A stretch of 64,000 bases of DNA from Xiphydria camelus (GCA_963678675.1 OY783193.1:35626430-35690429); one strand, 5' to 3'; counted from the first letter of the stretch, positions 32,957 through 44,615 are shown. Notes: generated by a model from the letters alone, not told the origin. A program made the numbers and translations.

Positions 32957-33062
32957 AAGTTAACAAGTGGCAAGTGACAAGTAAAATTAGTGACAAGTGA
33001 CTAGTGACAAGTGTCAAGTAAGTGTAAGTTAACACAAGTTAATTCCAAGTGACAAGTAAAAC
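32957..33062. repeat. Degenerate AAGTGAC repeat
   Basis: AAGTGAC, AGTGACAAGT and near variants recur about ten times within about 105 bp. Low complexity. Confidence 0.8.
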
Positions 33063-34006
33063 TGTGATCCATCAACGATATCCCGAAAATCCGACTACGC
33101 GTTAACGCTGATCCAAGCGTCCCGTCGAACCGCCGCCGAAACACGGCGCTGCCATTGTTACAAGGCAAACGCCGAGGGAAAACAAAATGGAGGGAACGCA
33201 AAATGTTTCCCAACGTTCGATTCGATGATCCACCGAGTCACCCTTGCCCCATTCTCGCACGCGTATCCTTCTCTCACGGCTCGCGTTGCTCCGTACGCGC
33301 CGGTCCCACAGTTCCCACATGTGGCCAGAGAGCGTATAGATATATCGTCGCGCGCGTATACGTACACACGGCGATGCGCGGATGGCGCACGAACGTTGTA
33401 TTTCCGGCGGCACACACGCGGGCTACGCGAGCGGGGCTGTTATTTGCAACAAAACTCAACAATCGCAATTGGAGCTCGCCCGGTAGGAGGGCAGGGCGCG
33501 GCTGTGCGTCGGCCCGTTCATAAACGCCATATTGCAGCGTGGCTGGATGGAAATTGTGTTTTGTAAAAGCCGAACGGCAGATATGAAACCAGCATGGCGG
33601 ATGCTTACAAATAGTTGCAGGGCGGTGCCCCGCGTACACCTACCTACCTTGCCGCTTTTAATGCAAGCGCGCGCGCATTGGTCTCGCCTTTTGTTCGTGA
33701 ATTAAATGAGGTTGCGATCGGAGGGTAAAGGGATTCCGGCGGGTCGAAGGAACGGAGGCGGAGATATGGAAATATTTAGGTACCTTGCGCGCACGGCTTT
33801 GCTACCCTATAGTCCGTTGTCGCTCGCTTCTTTCTCGGGTGTGTTGTGGCGAATAATACCTATATCGAGATCGTACACGGTTGAAGGAAGAGAGAGAGTG
33901 TAAAAATTTATATTCTCGTTATTTTACTGAAGTTATGCTTAAAAATTAGAAATGAACACGTAGAGTAAATGCGGCTGTCGTTGGATAGAGTTTGGAATTA
34001 CGACTG
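33063..34006. other. GC-richer intergenic stretch
   Basis: GC content and CpG rise at 33.1-33.65 kb, and ORFs stay open on both strands, as expected from composition. No recognisable protein. It could be regulatory, but no specific site is identifiable. Confidence 0.4.
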
Positions 34007-34143
34007 TTAACCCATACTTGCCACACTTCTGTAGAATCAAGTACTTGCCACACTGGGGTTGATTTACACCACAGCGAGAAAAATTGTTATGGCAAACAAA
34101 TTATTGCATATTTGTACTTGAAAATTTTATCAGCTCTTCTTAA

Positions 34144-34381
34144 CACTAGAACTACCGAATGGTCGCGCTTTATAAGACGGTCGTTTTGGCGGGTGATTAT
34201 CTCGTTATCCGTGGACTTTTCGTCCACACTGCTATAGAACTTTTTTGTAGACCGAAATGTGCTCTACAAAAAAGTATTGTACCAATTTTGACAAAAACCT
34301 CACGGGTTACGAAATAATTGAGGTTGAATGGAACTCTGAATAAGACACCGGTCAAATTGATCGGTTGCGGTAGTTCTAGTG
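34144..34381. mobile_element. piggyBac-like MITE, copy 2, nested
   Basis: 238 bp with TIRs CACTAGAACTACCG and CGGTAGTTCTAGTG between TTAA sites (34140-34143 and 34382-34385). Sister of 9027-9265, one base different in length. Inserted in the left arm of 34011-34857. Confidence 0.9.
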
Positions 34382-34392
34382 TTAAGAGCGTA

Positions 34393-34496
34393 GGTACTTT
34401 AAAAGACCGTGTAACTTATAGGTACCTATAGCCAGAACTTAAAATTAAGTATGCGAAAAAAAATTAAATATAAAAGTGTTACACGGTCTTTTAAAG
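34393..34496. repeat. Palindrome L at centre of host element
   Basis: ACTTTAAAAGACCGTGTAAC pairs with GTTACACGGTCTTTTAAAG around an AT-rich loop. It lies between the host centre and the family B MITE. Confidence 0.75.
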
Positions 34497-34498
34497 CA

Positions 34499-34692
34499 CA
34501 CTGAGAAAAAAAAGAAGATTAAAAATTATTCTGTTAGAAGGATAATCTGAGTACGAAAGGTAAAATAGATCAAAAATTATCCTTCCAGGGTTTAAAATTT
34601 AACCTTCTTTAGGATAATTTTTGATCTATTGTACCTTTCGTACTCAGATTATCCTTCTAACAGAATAATTTTTACTCTTTTTTTTCTCAGTG
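34499..34692. mobile_element. MITE family B, copy 2
   Basis: 194-bp near-perfect palindrome from CACTGAGAAAAAAAAGAAGA to CTCTTTTTTTTCTCAGTG. Better preserved than the copy at 19756-19948; both contain AAGGATAATCTGAGTACGAA. Confidence 0.92.
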
Positions 34693-34861
34693 TACGCTCT
34701 TAAGAAGAGTTGATGAAATTGTCAAGTACAAATATGCAATAATTTATTTGTTATAACAATTCTTCTCGCTGGGGTGTAAATCAACTCCAGTGTGGCACAC
34801 ACACAAGTACGAATTTTACCATGGGGTTGTTTTGAACACCAGTGTGGCAAGTAAGGGTTAA

Positions 34862-36278
34862 GTTTCTTCAACAGACCTGGTATGGTTTAGTGTTTAAAAT
34901 ATTTATTCACTTCCATTGTGTATAGTAGTGCCGAAGAGAATTTTCGCCATTTGTTGAAAAGCTTGAAACACGATAATATTCTAATTTTAGATAATCGGAG
35001 AAGATATCAACAGTATCGTAAGGTAAAAGCTTTACGTCAAAATTGATATTGACTCTTATGTCATTTGAATGGATATATTATATAAATAAAAATAAATGTA
35101 GGAAAATTTCAATAGCTCGTACCTATATCTTTACTTTGATAATCATTGATAATTACTGCTTTTTACTTTTCACTTTTATCCTTTCTTATTTATGCAAGTT
35201 CTATTACGATATATTATTAATTAACCAAAATTTAAATATATTCTTTTATCCTACAGTAAATGAGCAGATACTATCCTCTTTTAACATTTATTTTAATTTT
35301 TTGGCCTTCTAGAAGTCTATATTTTCATAAAAAATTGCAACATTTAATTGAAAAATAAATATGAAATGGAATTTTAGAAAGACTTCCATTTATTCCTAAA
35401 GGATTAGATGATTCTGTTTCACGTACAATTATTAAATGTAAATTTATTAATATTAAAATAATAAAAGGAAAAACAAAATTAAATGAAAAGAAACGATTTT
35501 ATACAGGTAGGCACATATATCATTATTATGAAAAAATAATTAACTCGAATAATTTGAAAGTTTCAGTCTTAACGCTTTTTTTATGATGTTGGTGATACCT
35601 ATGTATATAAGATCGAGTGTTATTTTTATGGTTACTCTTTCTAAATACTAATTCGATTAAAGGTCTATTAGATGTCTACGTATAATTTCTAAGAAATAAC
35701 CAACTCTTGCTGCAGTGTAATAAGTTTTAAATCTTCTACATTTCGGCTAAAGTTAAAGTCTTTAGACAATACAAATTGCTAAGCGTACGAGAGATTTCTC
35801 GCTGATTAATTTTTCTTTTAAAACTTATCATCGCTATGAAAGATCGAAAAAGCTCTTTTGTATCTCTGGACTTACTTTCATTCAACCAACAATAATAACT
35901 GATATTATGCAACAATTGTATAAAAGCTATACCTAGATTTATAAGTCATTCTCTATTTACAATGATAGTCAAAATTATGTAATGATAATGTCGGATTGAC
36001 AAATTATGAAAGTTATTTTTGATTGTTAAAGATAATCGGAATTACACAATGATTCTATTAAAATACCATCCTCGTACCTACATATGTCATAGTGGAACTG
36101 AAGGCCTTTGATCAAAATTGACACAAATTTTTAAGTGGATCTATTGAAATACGAAAAAAAAGCAAGTTAATTCTAATTAATTTTTTCAAACTGAGCAAAT
36201 ACGTGATTATGTGTAATGAAGCTTCCGTATTGTAAAAGTAGCTCGATTTTCGTCAATTGTTTCAATTATTCCCCGACT
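34862..36278. other. AT-rich intergenic
   Basis: Strongly AT-rich. One 89-codon ORF (35043-35312) is hydrophobic by composition only. No gene or element recognised. Confidence 0.5.
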
Positions 36279-36411
36279 AAGTACTTTTCCTACACAATAT
36301 TCAATAGGTACTTATCTGAAAATCTGAATGAAAATGTCTATTCGTCAAGTACTTTTCCTACACAATATTCAATAGGTATCTGAAAATCTGAATAAAAATG
36401 TCTATTCGTCA
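36279..36411. repeat. 68-bp tandem duplication
   Basis: AAGTACTTTTCCTACACAAT at 36279 repeats at 36347 with the same downstream ATTCAATAGGTA, ATCTGAAAATCTGAAT and AAAATGTCTATTCGTCAA. Only a 4-bp indel and single changes separate the copies, so it is recent. Confidence 0.95.
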
Positions 36412-36549
36412 ATTCAATAATCTCACTACCTATCAGATCATACAAAAGCTACTCACCAAACTGATTCAATTTCTCGCCAATCTCGAGAAACTATTCAGGA
36501 CAAAATTATTCACTGGTTCAATCGAGGACGTGCGATAAAAAAAAAAAGA

Positions 36550-37366
36550 GAGACCTCTCATTCCCGCGCGCGGGATCTTCGTTCGGAAGACCAAGGTGGA
36601 CCAATCCGGTAGACGGTCCCTGAAACAAACGAGTCTCGTACCTCGAGCGCGCCGCTCGATTTCCAACGAAATCGGAAAGCGCGTCACGGGCGTCGCAGTC
36701 GCGCATTCACACCCACGCGCGCGCGCGCGCGCGCACACTCGCAGGAGCACACCATTGATCTTCGCTCGGCTCACGGTTGGATGCGATATCAAGCTTGCGC
36801 CTACGCGGATGAGAGCAGCCACCAGTAGATACAGCTTGAGATCAATATCTCAACAACGTGGGCGAGGCCGGCGAGGCTCGCCGCTTCCCGCCCATTCTCC
36901 TCATTGGCCAGGTGCTCGTCGGCCGGTTAGGGTACGATCTCGCCTCGAGGTGGCGCTCCACAAAAGCGGGCGGAGCCTCGGTTGTTCGAGAGGCGAACGC
37001 TGGAAGGGATGCGAGGCACTCTCGTCGACTCGCTCGTAAATCACAACCAGAGCCAGTTGCTCAACGTGTTTCGGGTCAAGCGCCGTGAAAACCGCCGGCG
37101 CAACGGAGCCAACCGGGAGATCGCGCGACGGCGATCGAAAGTCACGTCCGCGCGGCCTGCGCACGGAATCGGAGCCGATGCGTTCCGCGACCGGGTGAAG
37201 GGCGACTCGGCGACTCTATGACCTCGCGCGGCAGGAGAGACGAGCACGTCGGCATATCGATGACGAGGAGAGATCGTTCGCACGATCGCCCCTGAAGCAG
37301 CGCACCCGAGGACTCGTCGAATCCGCGTCAGCTCCGCGCGCATCGAGAGCCCAAATCGTCGTCGCG
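36550..37366 (+). promoter_or_regulatory. foxQ2 upstream CpG-rich region
   Basis: An abrupt GC and CpG rise begins near 36.55 kb, after the AT-rich flank, and continues into the coding sequence. It holds a CG/GC-alternating run (36715-36734) and an inverted CCAAT motif (36903-36907). The foxQ2 frame is closed by TGA at 37196-37198 and has no in-frame ATG before 37367, so this includes the 5' UTR. The start site is not identifiable. Confidence 0.55.
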
Positions 37367-38644
37367 ATGTGCAGCAACGAGAGCCCGCCACCCTCGAAAG
37401 AGCCGCTGACCGTCGGCCTCGGCCTCGGCAACCCCATGACCGGCTTCCTGCCCGGCCTGGAGCACTATCGCCTTCAGCTCTACCACTACGCGATGGCCGA
37501 GCGGCTGCGTCTGGCCCAGCAGCTGCACCCGCAGCATCCCGCCGTCGCCCATCCCACCAACGGAACACCGAGCCCCGCACACCTCGGCATGACCGCGGGT
37601 TTTCCCGCGCCGCTACCGCTCTACCCCGCCGCCGGTTACCCCGGCAGACTGGCGCTCTCGATGGCCCTGCTGCACCCGCACCACCAACGCATCCCGGAGG
37701 AGCCGAAGCCGCAGCACAGCTACATCGGTCTCATCGCGATGGCCATACTCTCGTCGCCCGACAAGAAGCTCGTCCTCTCCGACATCTACCAGCACATCCT
37801 CGAGCACTACCCGTACTTCCGTACCCGCGGGCCCGGCTGGCGGAACTCGATACGCCACAATCTCTCGCTGAACGACTGCTTCGTCAAGTCGGGTCGCAGC
37901 GCCAACGGCAAGGGCCACTACTGGGCCATCCACCCGGCCAACCTGGACGACTTCCGTCGCGGCGACTTCGCCCGGCGCAAGGCGCAGCGCAAGGTGCGAC
38001 GTCATATGGGCCTGGCCGTGGAGGAGGAGCCCGACAGTCCCAGTCCGCCGCCGCAACCCGCGAGCACACCGCCGCCGCCGCCGCCGCCGCTGCCGCTGCC
38101 GCCGAGCCTGGGACCGCCTGTGACGTCGCAGGCCATCGCCGGCATGTGGACGGCTCATCATCATCATCACCACCACCACCCACGTCACGCGCACCACCCC
38201 TACCAGAGCCAGCAAACGCTCCAGCGCTCCTTCCAGCCGTCGAGGAAGAGGCTCTTCGACGTCGCCTCCCTCCTGGCGCCCGACGATCGACACATCGACG
38301 CGGGTCTCAGGTCCGTCGTCGTCGAGGCGCGCAAGTTCAGCTGCAGCGAGGACGAGCACGAGCTGCAGGAGCAGGAGGCGGACCAGGACGAGGACGCGGA
38401 CGTGGACGTGGACGTGGACGTGGTCGCGGAACCGAACGCCCTGCCGTTGTCGTCGTCGTCGTCGTCGCCGCCGCCGTCCACCACTCCCGACGCAAAGGTC
38501 GTCTCGTCCGCCGAGCACTGCGACGCCTGGACGAATCCGAGCGCGCGGAGCTCCGTGCTGTCCAACGTTCATCTTCACAGCCACCTGCACGTGAGGAACT
38601 ATTACGTCCCGGCGAGTAACGCCAGTTCCGGTGCCGGTGTTTAA
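37367..38644 (+). CDS. foxQ2: Forkhead transcription factor FoxQ2 (fd102C-type)
   Basis: Nuclear winged-helix DNA-binding regulator; FoxQ2 genes act in anterior/head patterning of many animals, and the Drosophila member is fd102C. The single uninterrupted frame is 425 residues. The forkhead domain spans about 113-210: KPQHSYIGLIAMAIL, then SDIYQHILEHYPYFR, the recognition helix WRNSIRHNLSLNDCFVK (158-174) and the wing GKGHYWAIHPANLDDFRRGD (181-200), followed by a basic RRKAQRKVRRH tail. No key residue is missing. An EH1-like motif, FDVASLL (297-303), lies C-terminal and probably recruits Groucho. Low-complexity segments follow the domain: Pro-rich 225-251, eight His at 264-271, acidic/Asp-Val 326-352, and Ser 362-367. 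The first in-frame ATG after an upstream TGA sets the start. High GC3 contrasts with the flanks. FoxQ2 over other classes rests on remembered similarity in the domain, without a tree. Confidence 0.93.
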   Translation: MCSNESPPPSKEPLTVGLGLGNPMTGFLPGLEHYRLQLYHYAMAERLRLAQQLHPQHPAVAHPTNGTPSPAHLGMTAGFPAPLPLYPAAGYPGRLALSMALLHPHHQRIPEEPKPQHSYIGLIAMAILSSPDKKLVLSDIYQHILEHYPYFRTRGPGWRNSIRHNLSLNDCFVKSGRSANGKGHYWAIHPANLDDFRRGDFARRKAQRKVRRHMGLAVEEEPDSPSPPPQPASTPPPPPPPLPLPPSLGPPVTSQAIAGMWTAHHHHHHHHPRHAHHPYQSQQTLQRSFQPSRKRLFDVASLLAPDDRHIDAGLRSVVVEARKFSCSEDEHELQEQEADQDEDADVDVDVDVVAEPNALPLSSSSSSPPPSTTPDAKVVSSAEHCDAWTNPSARSSVLSNVHLHSHLHVRNYYVPASNASSGAGV

Positions 38645-38861
38645 GGGGGGAGACCGCGGGAGGACTACGAAAGTGCGCGTCGGGAGCGACGGTGATCGTT
38701 CGTCGACGGGATTGGGATTCTCTGGCTGGGAGGTTCGCGGCGCACATGGCGACGGGTACGTGGGTACGCGCGTATCTACGTACTCGACGACGCGTCTGCG
38801 GTTGCACACATTGAGGGGAATTTTCTCGCAAAGCTGCAAACGCTGTTTCCGTACTTGTGTA
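38645..38861 (+). other. foxQ2 proximal 3' flank
   Basis: GC-rich, with no AATAAA or ATTAAA between the stop codon and the MITE at 38862. The first AATAAA downstream is at 39048-39053, inside a MITE. Confidence 0.6.
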
Positions 38862-39010
38862 CACTGAAAAAAGTATTTAGCTAATCCAGCTATATTTCTA
38901 CAACCAGAAAAATATTGCTAGCGTAGCAAGAATTCTTGCTATTGCGAAGGAAATTATCACTGCAATTACTATAATTTTTTTTTCTAGTTGTGGCCAAATT
39001 TTTTTGAGTG
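38862..39010. mobile_element. MITE family D, copy near foxQ2
   Basis: 149 bp, CACTGAAAAAAGTATTTAGC to AAATTTTTTTGAGTG, flanked by TA. Serves as the unoccupied reference for the interrupted copy in the Tim17 intron. Confidence 0.9.
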
Positions 39011-39016
39011 TAGGTA

Positions 39017-39218
39017 CACTGAGACAAAAATGTAGGTACTTGATCGAAATAAACGTGCCTTTGGATATAGTCCCGCGCAATATCGATTTGATTCGAATAA
39101 CATATTCAATAATCTGATATTTGTGTCCAACCGATATTCATTTAAATCGAATAAATACGCTCTTGTGGGACTATCCAAAGGCGCGTTTATTTCGATCAAG
39201 TAAATTTTGTTCTCAGTG
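39017..39218. mobile_element. MITE family E, copy 1
   Basis: 202 bp, CACTGAGACAAAAATGTAGG to AAATTTTGTTCTCAGTG, flanked by TA. The arms share CTTGATCGAAATAAACG/CGTTTATTTCGATCAAG and TTTGGATA/TATCCAAAG. It contains AATAAA at 39048-39053. A relative is at 44177-44325. Confidence 0.9.
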
Positions 39219-39246
39219 TATGACACACTACGGGATATATCAATGA

Positions 39247-39387
39247 TATCGCTCCCCCGGAAGAACAATGACGCAAGTGCAAATTTTGAAATTTTGTAAT
39301 TAAACCCCTCGATAGTCTTAAAAATCAGTTTAGTTTAAAAATTTCAAAATGTGCACTCGCGTCATTGTTCTTCCAGAGGTGCGATAT
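39247..39387. repeat. 141-bp palindrome
   Basis: TATCGCTCCCCCGGAAGAAC and AATGACGCAAGTGCA pair with TGCACTCGCGTCATT and GTTCTTCCAGAGGTGCGATA. No coding sequence. Confidence 0.8.
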
Positions 39388-40108
39388 AATGTAATTTTAG
39401 TAATCTTCTATTTCATGAATTTTAGTGACTGTTCAATCTGAATTAGATCGAGAGAATTACCGTCGCATTTCGATCAGAGACGGAATACTTATTGTTTCCA
39501 CTGTAGACGAAATATTTTCGACGACGAATTACTTCGATACTGCATCGAGATGCAAAATGGGTCGAGTCACGTAAATGTTAATTTAGATGGGTAGTATTGA
39601 AATAATTTTTGAAGTGAAATTTGTTTTCATCTTGAATTAATATTTATTAGATCCCATAATATTTCCTTGGGATCAAATCAATATTTAGCAGGCGAGATAG
39701 GTTTTCGTCCGAGGCGAGAAATCGTTTTGCTCGGCTTATTCAGAAAATTGCTTTCAGTGTGCAACAGAGAGACGGTTGCGAGACTTTTCATCTTGTTAAG
39801 AATACCTACATCGCGCGTGTCCGTCGAGCAGAGTTCTTACCCGTGAATAATAGTCGGACGATGTACTTTCGCCGATTAGGAGCCGCAGGGGGCGCGGCTT
39901 AGTATAAATACTTGAGAGAGATCGTGTATAGATATATATTACGCATACCTACGATAATTATGAAACGCGATGTAAATATATCCGGTGTGGATGAAAGGCG
40001 TAATGCGATACCTTGAATTTTGGTATGGCTGTACGCGTGACTGACGTGATCTCCATTGTTTAAAGTGTAATATAACGAATCGAGTGAAATTCGGTGTTAT
40101 TGCAGGTA
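39388..40108. other. Intergenic, nothing recognised
   Basis: No gene or repeat supported. Confidence 0.5.
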
Positions 40109-40460
40109 CACTGAGAAAAAGTATTTTGCACGATGCACTATATATTCGATAGAGTAGTCGGTCGTAAGTCGTGAATTTTATTGAGCAATTTTTCTGCAAT
40201 TATATTTTGATGGAATTGACAGTGAGACCTGTTCGACTTTGACTGTACTTATCATTTCAAATCGAAGCAATTGCAATGAACAGATTTAATACGAAAAATA
40301 CCTAATGTAATATTCAATTTATAAGTGCGTCGGCGATATATTTTCTTGCTCGAGGCGCATAAACTGTAGGTACTGCATTTCTCGTTTTTATGTAATTGAC
40401 ACGCATCTGCCTTCTAATTCTCTAATGTGTGGTTGATGGAATCAACTCTTTTTCTCAGTG
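40109..40460. mobile_element. TA-flanked element with CACTGAGAAAAAG ends
   Basis: 352 bp, CACTGAGAAAAAGTATTTTG to AACTCTTTTTCTCAGTG, with TA at both flanks. Only the terminal 13 bp mirror well; the interior is not one of the families A-F. No transposase. Confidence 0.75.
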
Positions 40461-40495
40461 TAACTGGCAACGACGTACGTATATCATTTTCAATG

Positions 40496-40514
40496 ATATA
40501 TATATATATATATA
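40496..40514. repeat. (TA)n microsatellite
   Basis: About nine TA units. Confidence 0.9.
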
Positions 40515-43144
40515 GGAATGCAAAAATACTTGTTTCATGTACAAATTATTTTTTTCGTGTATGTATGTACGTATGTAAGTATATTTACCGAATAGGAGCG
40601 GATAGTCGCTATATCCAAGCGGCGAAAGGGCGTGTAAGTGTTTTCAATTACTCGGCCTTCCTCCATTGGATTTCGATAGCGCGAGATCGTGGTGTATCAT
40701 ATATTATCTCTCGTGAGATCCGTCGCGCGGGGGACGCGCTCGTAATATAATGGAAATTTAATAAAATTCTGTTCTCACGAAGAATCTCTTGACGTGTCAT
40801 TGCAATTACGGACATACGGCGAGCATATTAATTGATTCTCGCTCGGTATCCACTTTATGAAAAATCTTTCCACAAAAATGAAATAGCCATCGACATTTCG
40901 AGCATTTTCTACTTTTTATTTTTCGATTTTAAGATACCTATTGCGCAATACACCTCCCAAATTCTCTGAATAAATAATATTCCAATTTTATTACGACAAT
41001 CACTTCACTGTTTATTTAGAAATATTCGCTTATTTCAACTGAGTACTTCCCCGTTTCAGTGGCGTGTTTTTATTTTCAATTTCTACCTTCTTCGACACTA
41101 ATTAGACACGCCTCCACGTTTTAAACCGGACTCACATGCTTTCCCTGTGAATGGACCACCGAGACGACCGCGTATTAGCATGTGGAATCTGAGAGACGTC
41201 GAGTATTCGAGAAATCTATATTTGTCGTGATAATGGAAAGCGCCATTAGTTAATGCACACAGCGTCGGTTAGTGTTGTTTAAATACTGAGTACCCCGAGC
41301 TGCATGCTGTATGGCCGACGTAGGGGACATTTCATTGGTCCCAACTAATTGGTGCCTACCGACATTCTTCGACTAGCCTAGCTACTCGTATTTGTTTATT
41401 TATTTGGTTTTCATAATTTTCCAATCCCGTCTAATTAGTTAATCTTTGTGCAGCTATTGAATTTGTCACGTCACGACAATAATTGTTCAATAAGTGAATT
41501 TGCAAAGTCATCGATTTGTACATTGTAAGAGTGACCGAGTTAGAAATTCAGAACAACATTTTATTAATTGAAAAGCGACGTAGTTCGAACGGTATAAATG
41601 TCACTCGCTTGCAATCCTTGCTAATGGTTTGTTTTCATTAGATTCGACGGCTTGAGAGTTGATATAACAGGGGTTGGTTCCGCAATGATCCTCTTTTAAT
41701 CGAGATACTCTGAGCCGTGACTAAACCAACAGTCGTTGAAAACTCCTATCTAGATTCACCGCACGAACCTCTGCTAACCCTAAAAATTCTTGGCTTAAAA
41801 GAATTAATTGAATGCACTCAAACATTTGAAAAATATTGAATACTCTAAATTTTTATCATATATTTCCACATTGATCGTACGTTTAATATTATCACACTTG
41901 CAATATTAATTCATTTTGTATAAGTACTATAGAAAAAACAACATTAATATATAGTTTTTGTTGCTTGGATCGAATCCACTTTATCCGATTTACTTTAGTT
42001 TCATGCTAGAAACAAGTTTGCTAACCAAACTCATTTATTGCGAGAAATTTCTGAAATGATTAAAGAGTTAAATGTATCAAACGTCATAATTACAGCAATC
42101 TTCATCACGATTTAGAAATGGAAATATGTTTTTTCTTTGGTCTGGTCCACTCTATTTTAAAGTTCGTTCTTTCATTTTGAAAATACATTTTATATCATTT
42201 CCGTAATATTCTTTTAGACCGCATTGTGCGATTTGAAAGAACGAGATTAATACAATTTTAATGGTTTTGGCAATTTACGCTTATTTTCCATAGATTTTTA
42301 TAAGCTAAATTCAAATTTGGCTTTATCATACCACGAAAAAGACTCTTTATTAATTTAGGTGCCTCCTTTCATTGCATATATTGAGTCATCCTTTCTCGAT
42401 CGCGATAATCTCAAAATACATTTTTTAAATTACCTCGAAAAGTTAATAAATTACGAGACGAATGACGTTAGAAGTAGACTTTGAACTTTTATATCCCAAA
42501 TTTATACGATTCCATATTACAGAATTTATAATTATTGTAGTACAGAGAAGTTGTGTTTAAGTAAAATGCAGCTTATAATTGAAAGTCCATCAAAAATCAC
42601 GTCGCATGGCAATTAGCTACTTTCAAACAGAGTCCGCGATAGTTACCCATTGTACAATTTTTTCCTGCAGGGTAAGTCGTGCCACCCGCGTTTATCCGGG
42701 ACTTTGAAGGCGCACGGGAAAGCCGGAACTTTCGCACCTGGGACTCGGGGTGTCTTAAAAATGGCATAAGCTGGTATATTAGCGGGCACGATCTGTTTAT
42801 CGCAAATAAGTCCATCGAAAATCCGGGCTAATAAGAAACGCCCGGAAACTCCTCGGGGTGCAACGAGGGCTCTAGAAAATCCTCGGTCCCACGCGGGATA
42901 ATCCAGTTGTTTCTGGAAAATTTTGGGGGCGTTCCGTCGATGATTGCAGCGCGCACAGATGAATCGCTAATTAAGCGGAGTAGCTGAAGCATTAATTATT
43001 TGGACAAAAGCAACGCTCTCTCTCTTCGTAAGAACGACGAATTTTGTCTCTTCAAAGCAGTCGACGCTTTCTTCCTATGCCTTGAACTCTGGTAATTAAG
43101 CTCTTCGACGGAGACCTGAAATCGCTTGTTCTTATTCTCGAGAT

Positions 43145-43187
<43 letters not shown>

Positions 43188-44176
43188 AGCGGGAAAGGGA
43201 GATACTGTATTTATCGTACCCACGTCGGCTCCATTGTCTCTCGGTTCATCAAATGAAGCCTTAGCGACGGCGAGCTGTGGCTAAATCCTCGACGAGTGCT
43301 CCGAAGAAACCCGACAACGGAACGAAAGCAATTTGCTAAATATTGCCTGCAACGTCACAAACACCGGACCGTAGTAGTGCTCGATTTAAAAGATCGTGGA
43401 CGAAATTTGCATTCGTCCCCGACGATATATTAGCTGTATGCCCGATTTTGAAAGAAGTTCGAGAAACCGTTTATTCTTCACTTCTAAATCGGGGCAACAA
43501 ATTTTAGTCGACATCGGGGAAGGAAGCAAATAATTTTCCATCAAACGTAGTTCTTATAACCGACTTAACGACACGATTATTAATATTAATATACACTTGA
43601 AAAGTAAATTTTCCACAAATACTCACGAATATATATACCCATGCACAGTATATCTACGTGCAGATACGTAATATAGATACATTTTGTAAAGATTGACAAA
43701 AATGCGCGCAACTTTCCCACCGGGAGTGCGTCCGCACGAAACGCGCGCTCTAACAGAGAGCGTGTGAAGAGGGTGTTGGAAAAATAGCCCACCGCGGACC
43801 CCGCTTATGCGTTACGAACGGAAACTATGCAAACCCGAGCGGTTTATGTTATTCTTGACCGTCGAATGGAACTATCTCCTAGAGTTTTCGAATGTATAAC
43901 AAATAGTGACTGTGCATCGCCGCGATCACCTGTCGAAAAGTTCGGCCGATCCTTGTGTGGGAGACAGATCGGAGCCTGAGAGTCGCGGGAAATATTTTTT
44001 ACCTGCGTATACAGGAAGGATTCTTTCGTTCGATTTCCCCTTATTCTGCATTCCTATACCTAGATATACTTCGATTCAAAAACTCGAGGGATGCGGGTAT
44101 GAATTATTAAACATTTAAAAAGTAATGAAGAGAAATTTAACAGCTATGAAAAAAAAAATAGATTTCAGGCGTCATG
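40515..44176. other. Long intergenic stretch
   Basis: About 3.7 kb with no recognised gene or palindromic element apart from a GA repeat (43146-43190). This makes it one of the least repeat-laden stretches here. Composition is moderate around 41.1-41.7 kb and 42.6-43.5 kb. Scattered ORFs up to about 75 codons are not recognisable. Confidence 0.45.
43146..43190. repeat. (GA)n microsatellite
   Basis: About 40 bp of nearly pure GA; on the minus strand it yields a Ser/Leu repeat shadow ORF. Confidence 0.95.
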
Positions 44177-44325
44177 CACTGAGAAAAAATGTACTCGAGT
44201 CAATTAAACGTGTTCTTGAATTATATTAAATTGATATTCATTTGAATCAGATAAATGTGCTCTCACACAGGATTAGTCAAAAATACGTTCATTTCGATCG
44301 AGCAATTTTTTTTCTCAGTGTAGAT
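44177..44325. mobile_element. MITE family E, copy 2
   Basis: CACTGAGAAAAAATGTACTC to GAGCAATTTTTTTTCTCAGTG. The interior TTGATATTCATTTGAATCAG matches 39017-39218 (GATATTCATTTAAATCG). Shorter and more diverged than copy 1. Confidence 0.8.
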
Positions 44326-44615
44326 ATATTTTCCTCCATCGAGATTAAGTAGATATACTATAATTATATTTTGTTTCGTTTCGCAGTTATAACTGAATCG
44401 TTATTACTTAATGAGAAATTTTTGTGCCACTCCTATGTTAAGATATTTTATTTATTTTTTGGTAGTAGCCTTATTCCTTGAATTTCATTTCGAATAGAAT
44501 AATCAAGTTACAAAAAAGGATCCATTATTTTCTTCTCGAGTGCAGCTATATTTCCAAGAAGCGAATGATTAATTTTCTATTTGCTCTCGCGTTTACACAA
44601 ATAGAGATGCTTCTA

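Larger units (their letters stand above)
34011..34857. mobile_element. piggyBac-like host palindrome carrying nested elements
   Basis: Outer ends CCCATACTTGCCACACT and AGTGTGGCAAGTAAGGG with TTAA at 34007-34010 and 34858-34861. The arms continue through GTACTTGAAAATTTTATCA against GATGAAATTGTCAAGTAC. Removing the inner insertions closes the palindrome at a TAAGAGCGTA/CGCTCTTA centre. TTAA plus CCC ends fit piggyBac-type elements (inference). No transposase. Confidence 0.85.

Noticed and set aside
37613..38839. A 408-codon minus-strand ORF, and a 416-codon ORF in another plus frame at 37369-38619
   Set aside because: Arg/Ala/Pro-rich shadows of foxQ2 caused by high GC3; only the foxQ2 frame contains a recognisable domain.
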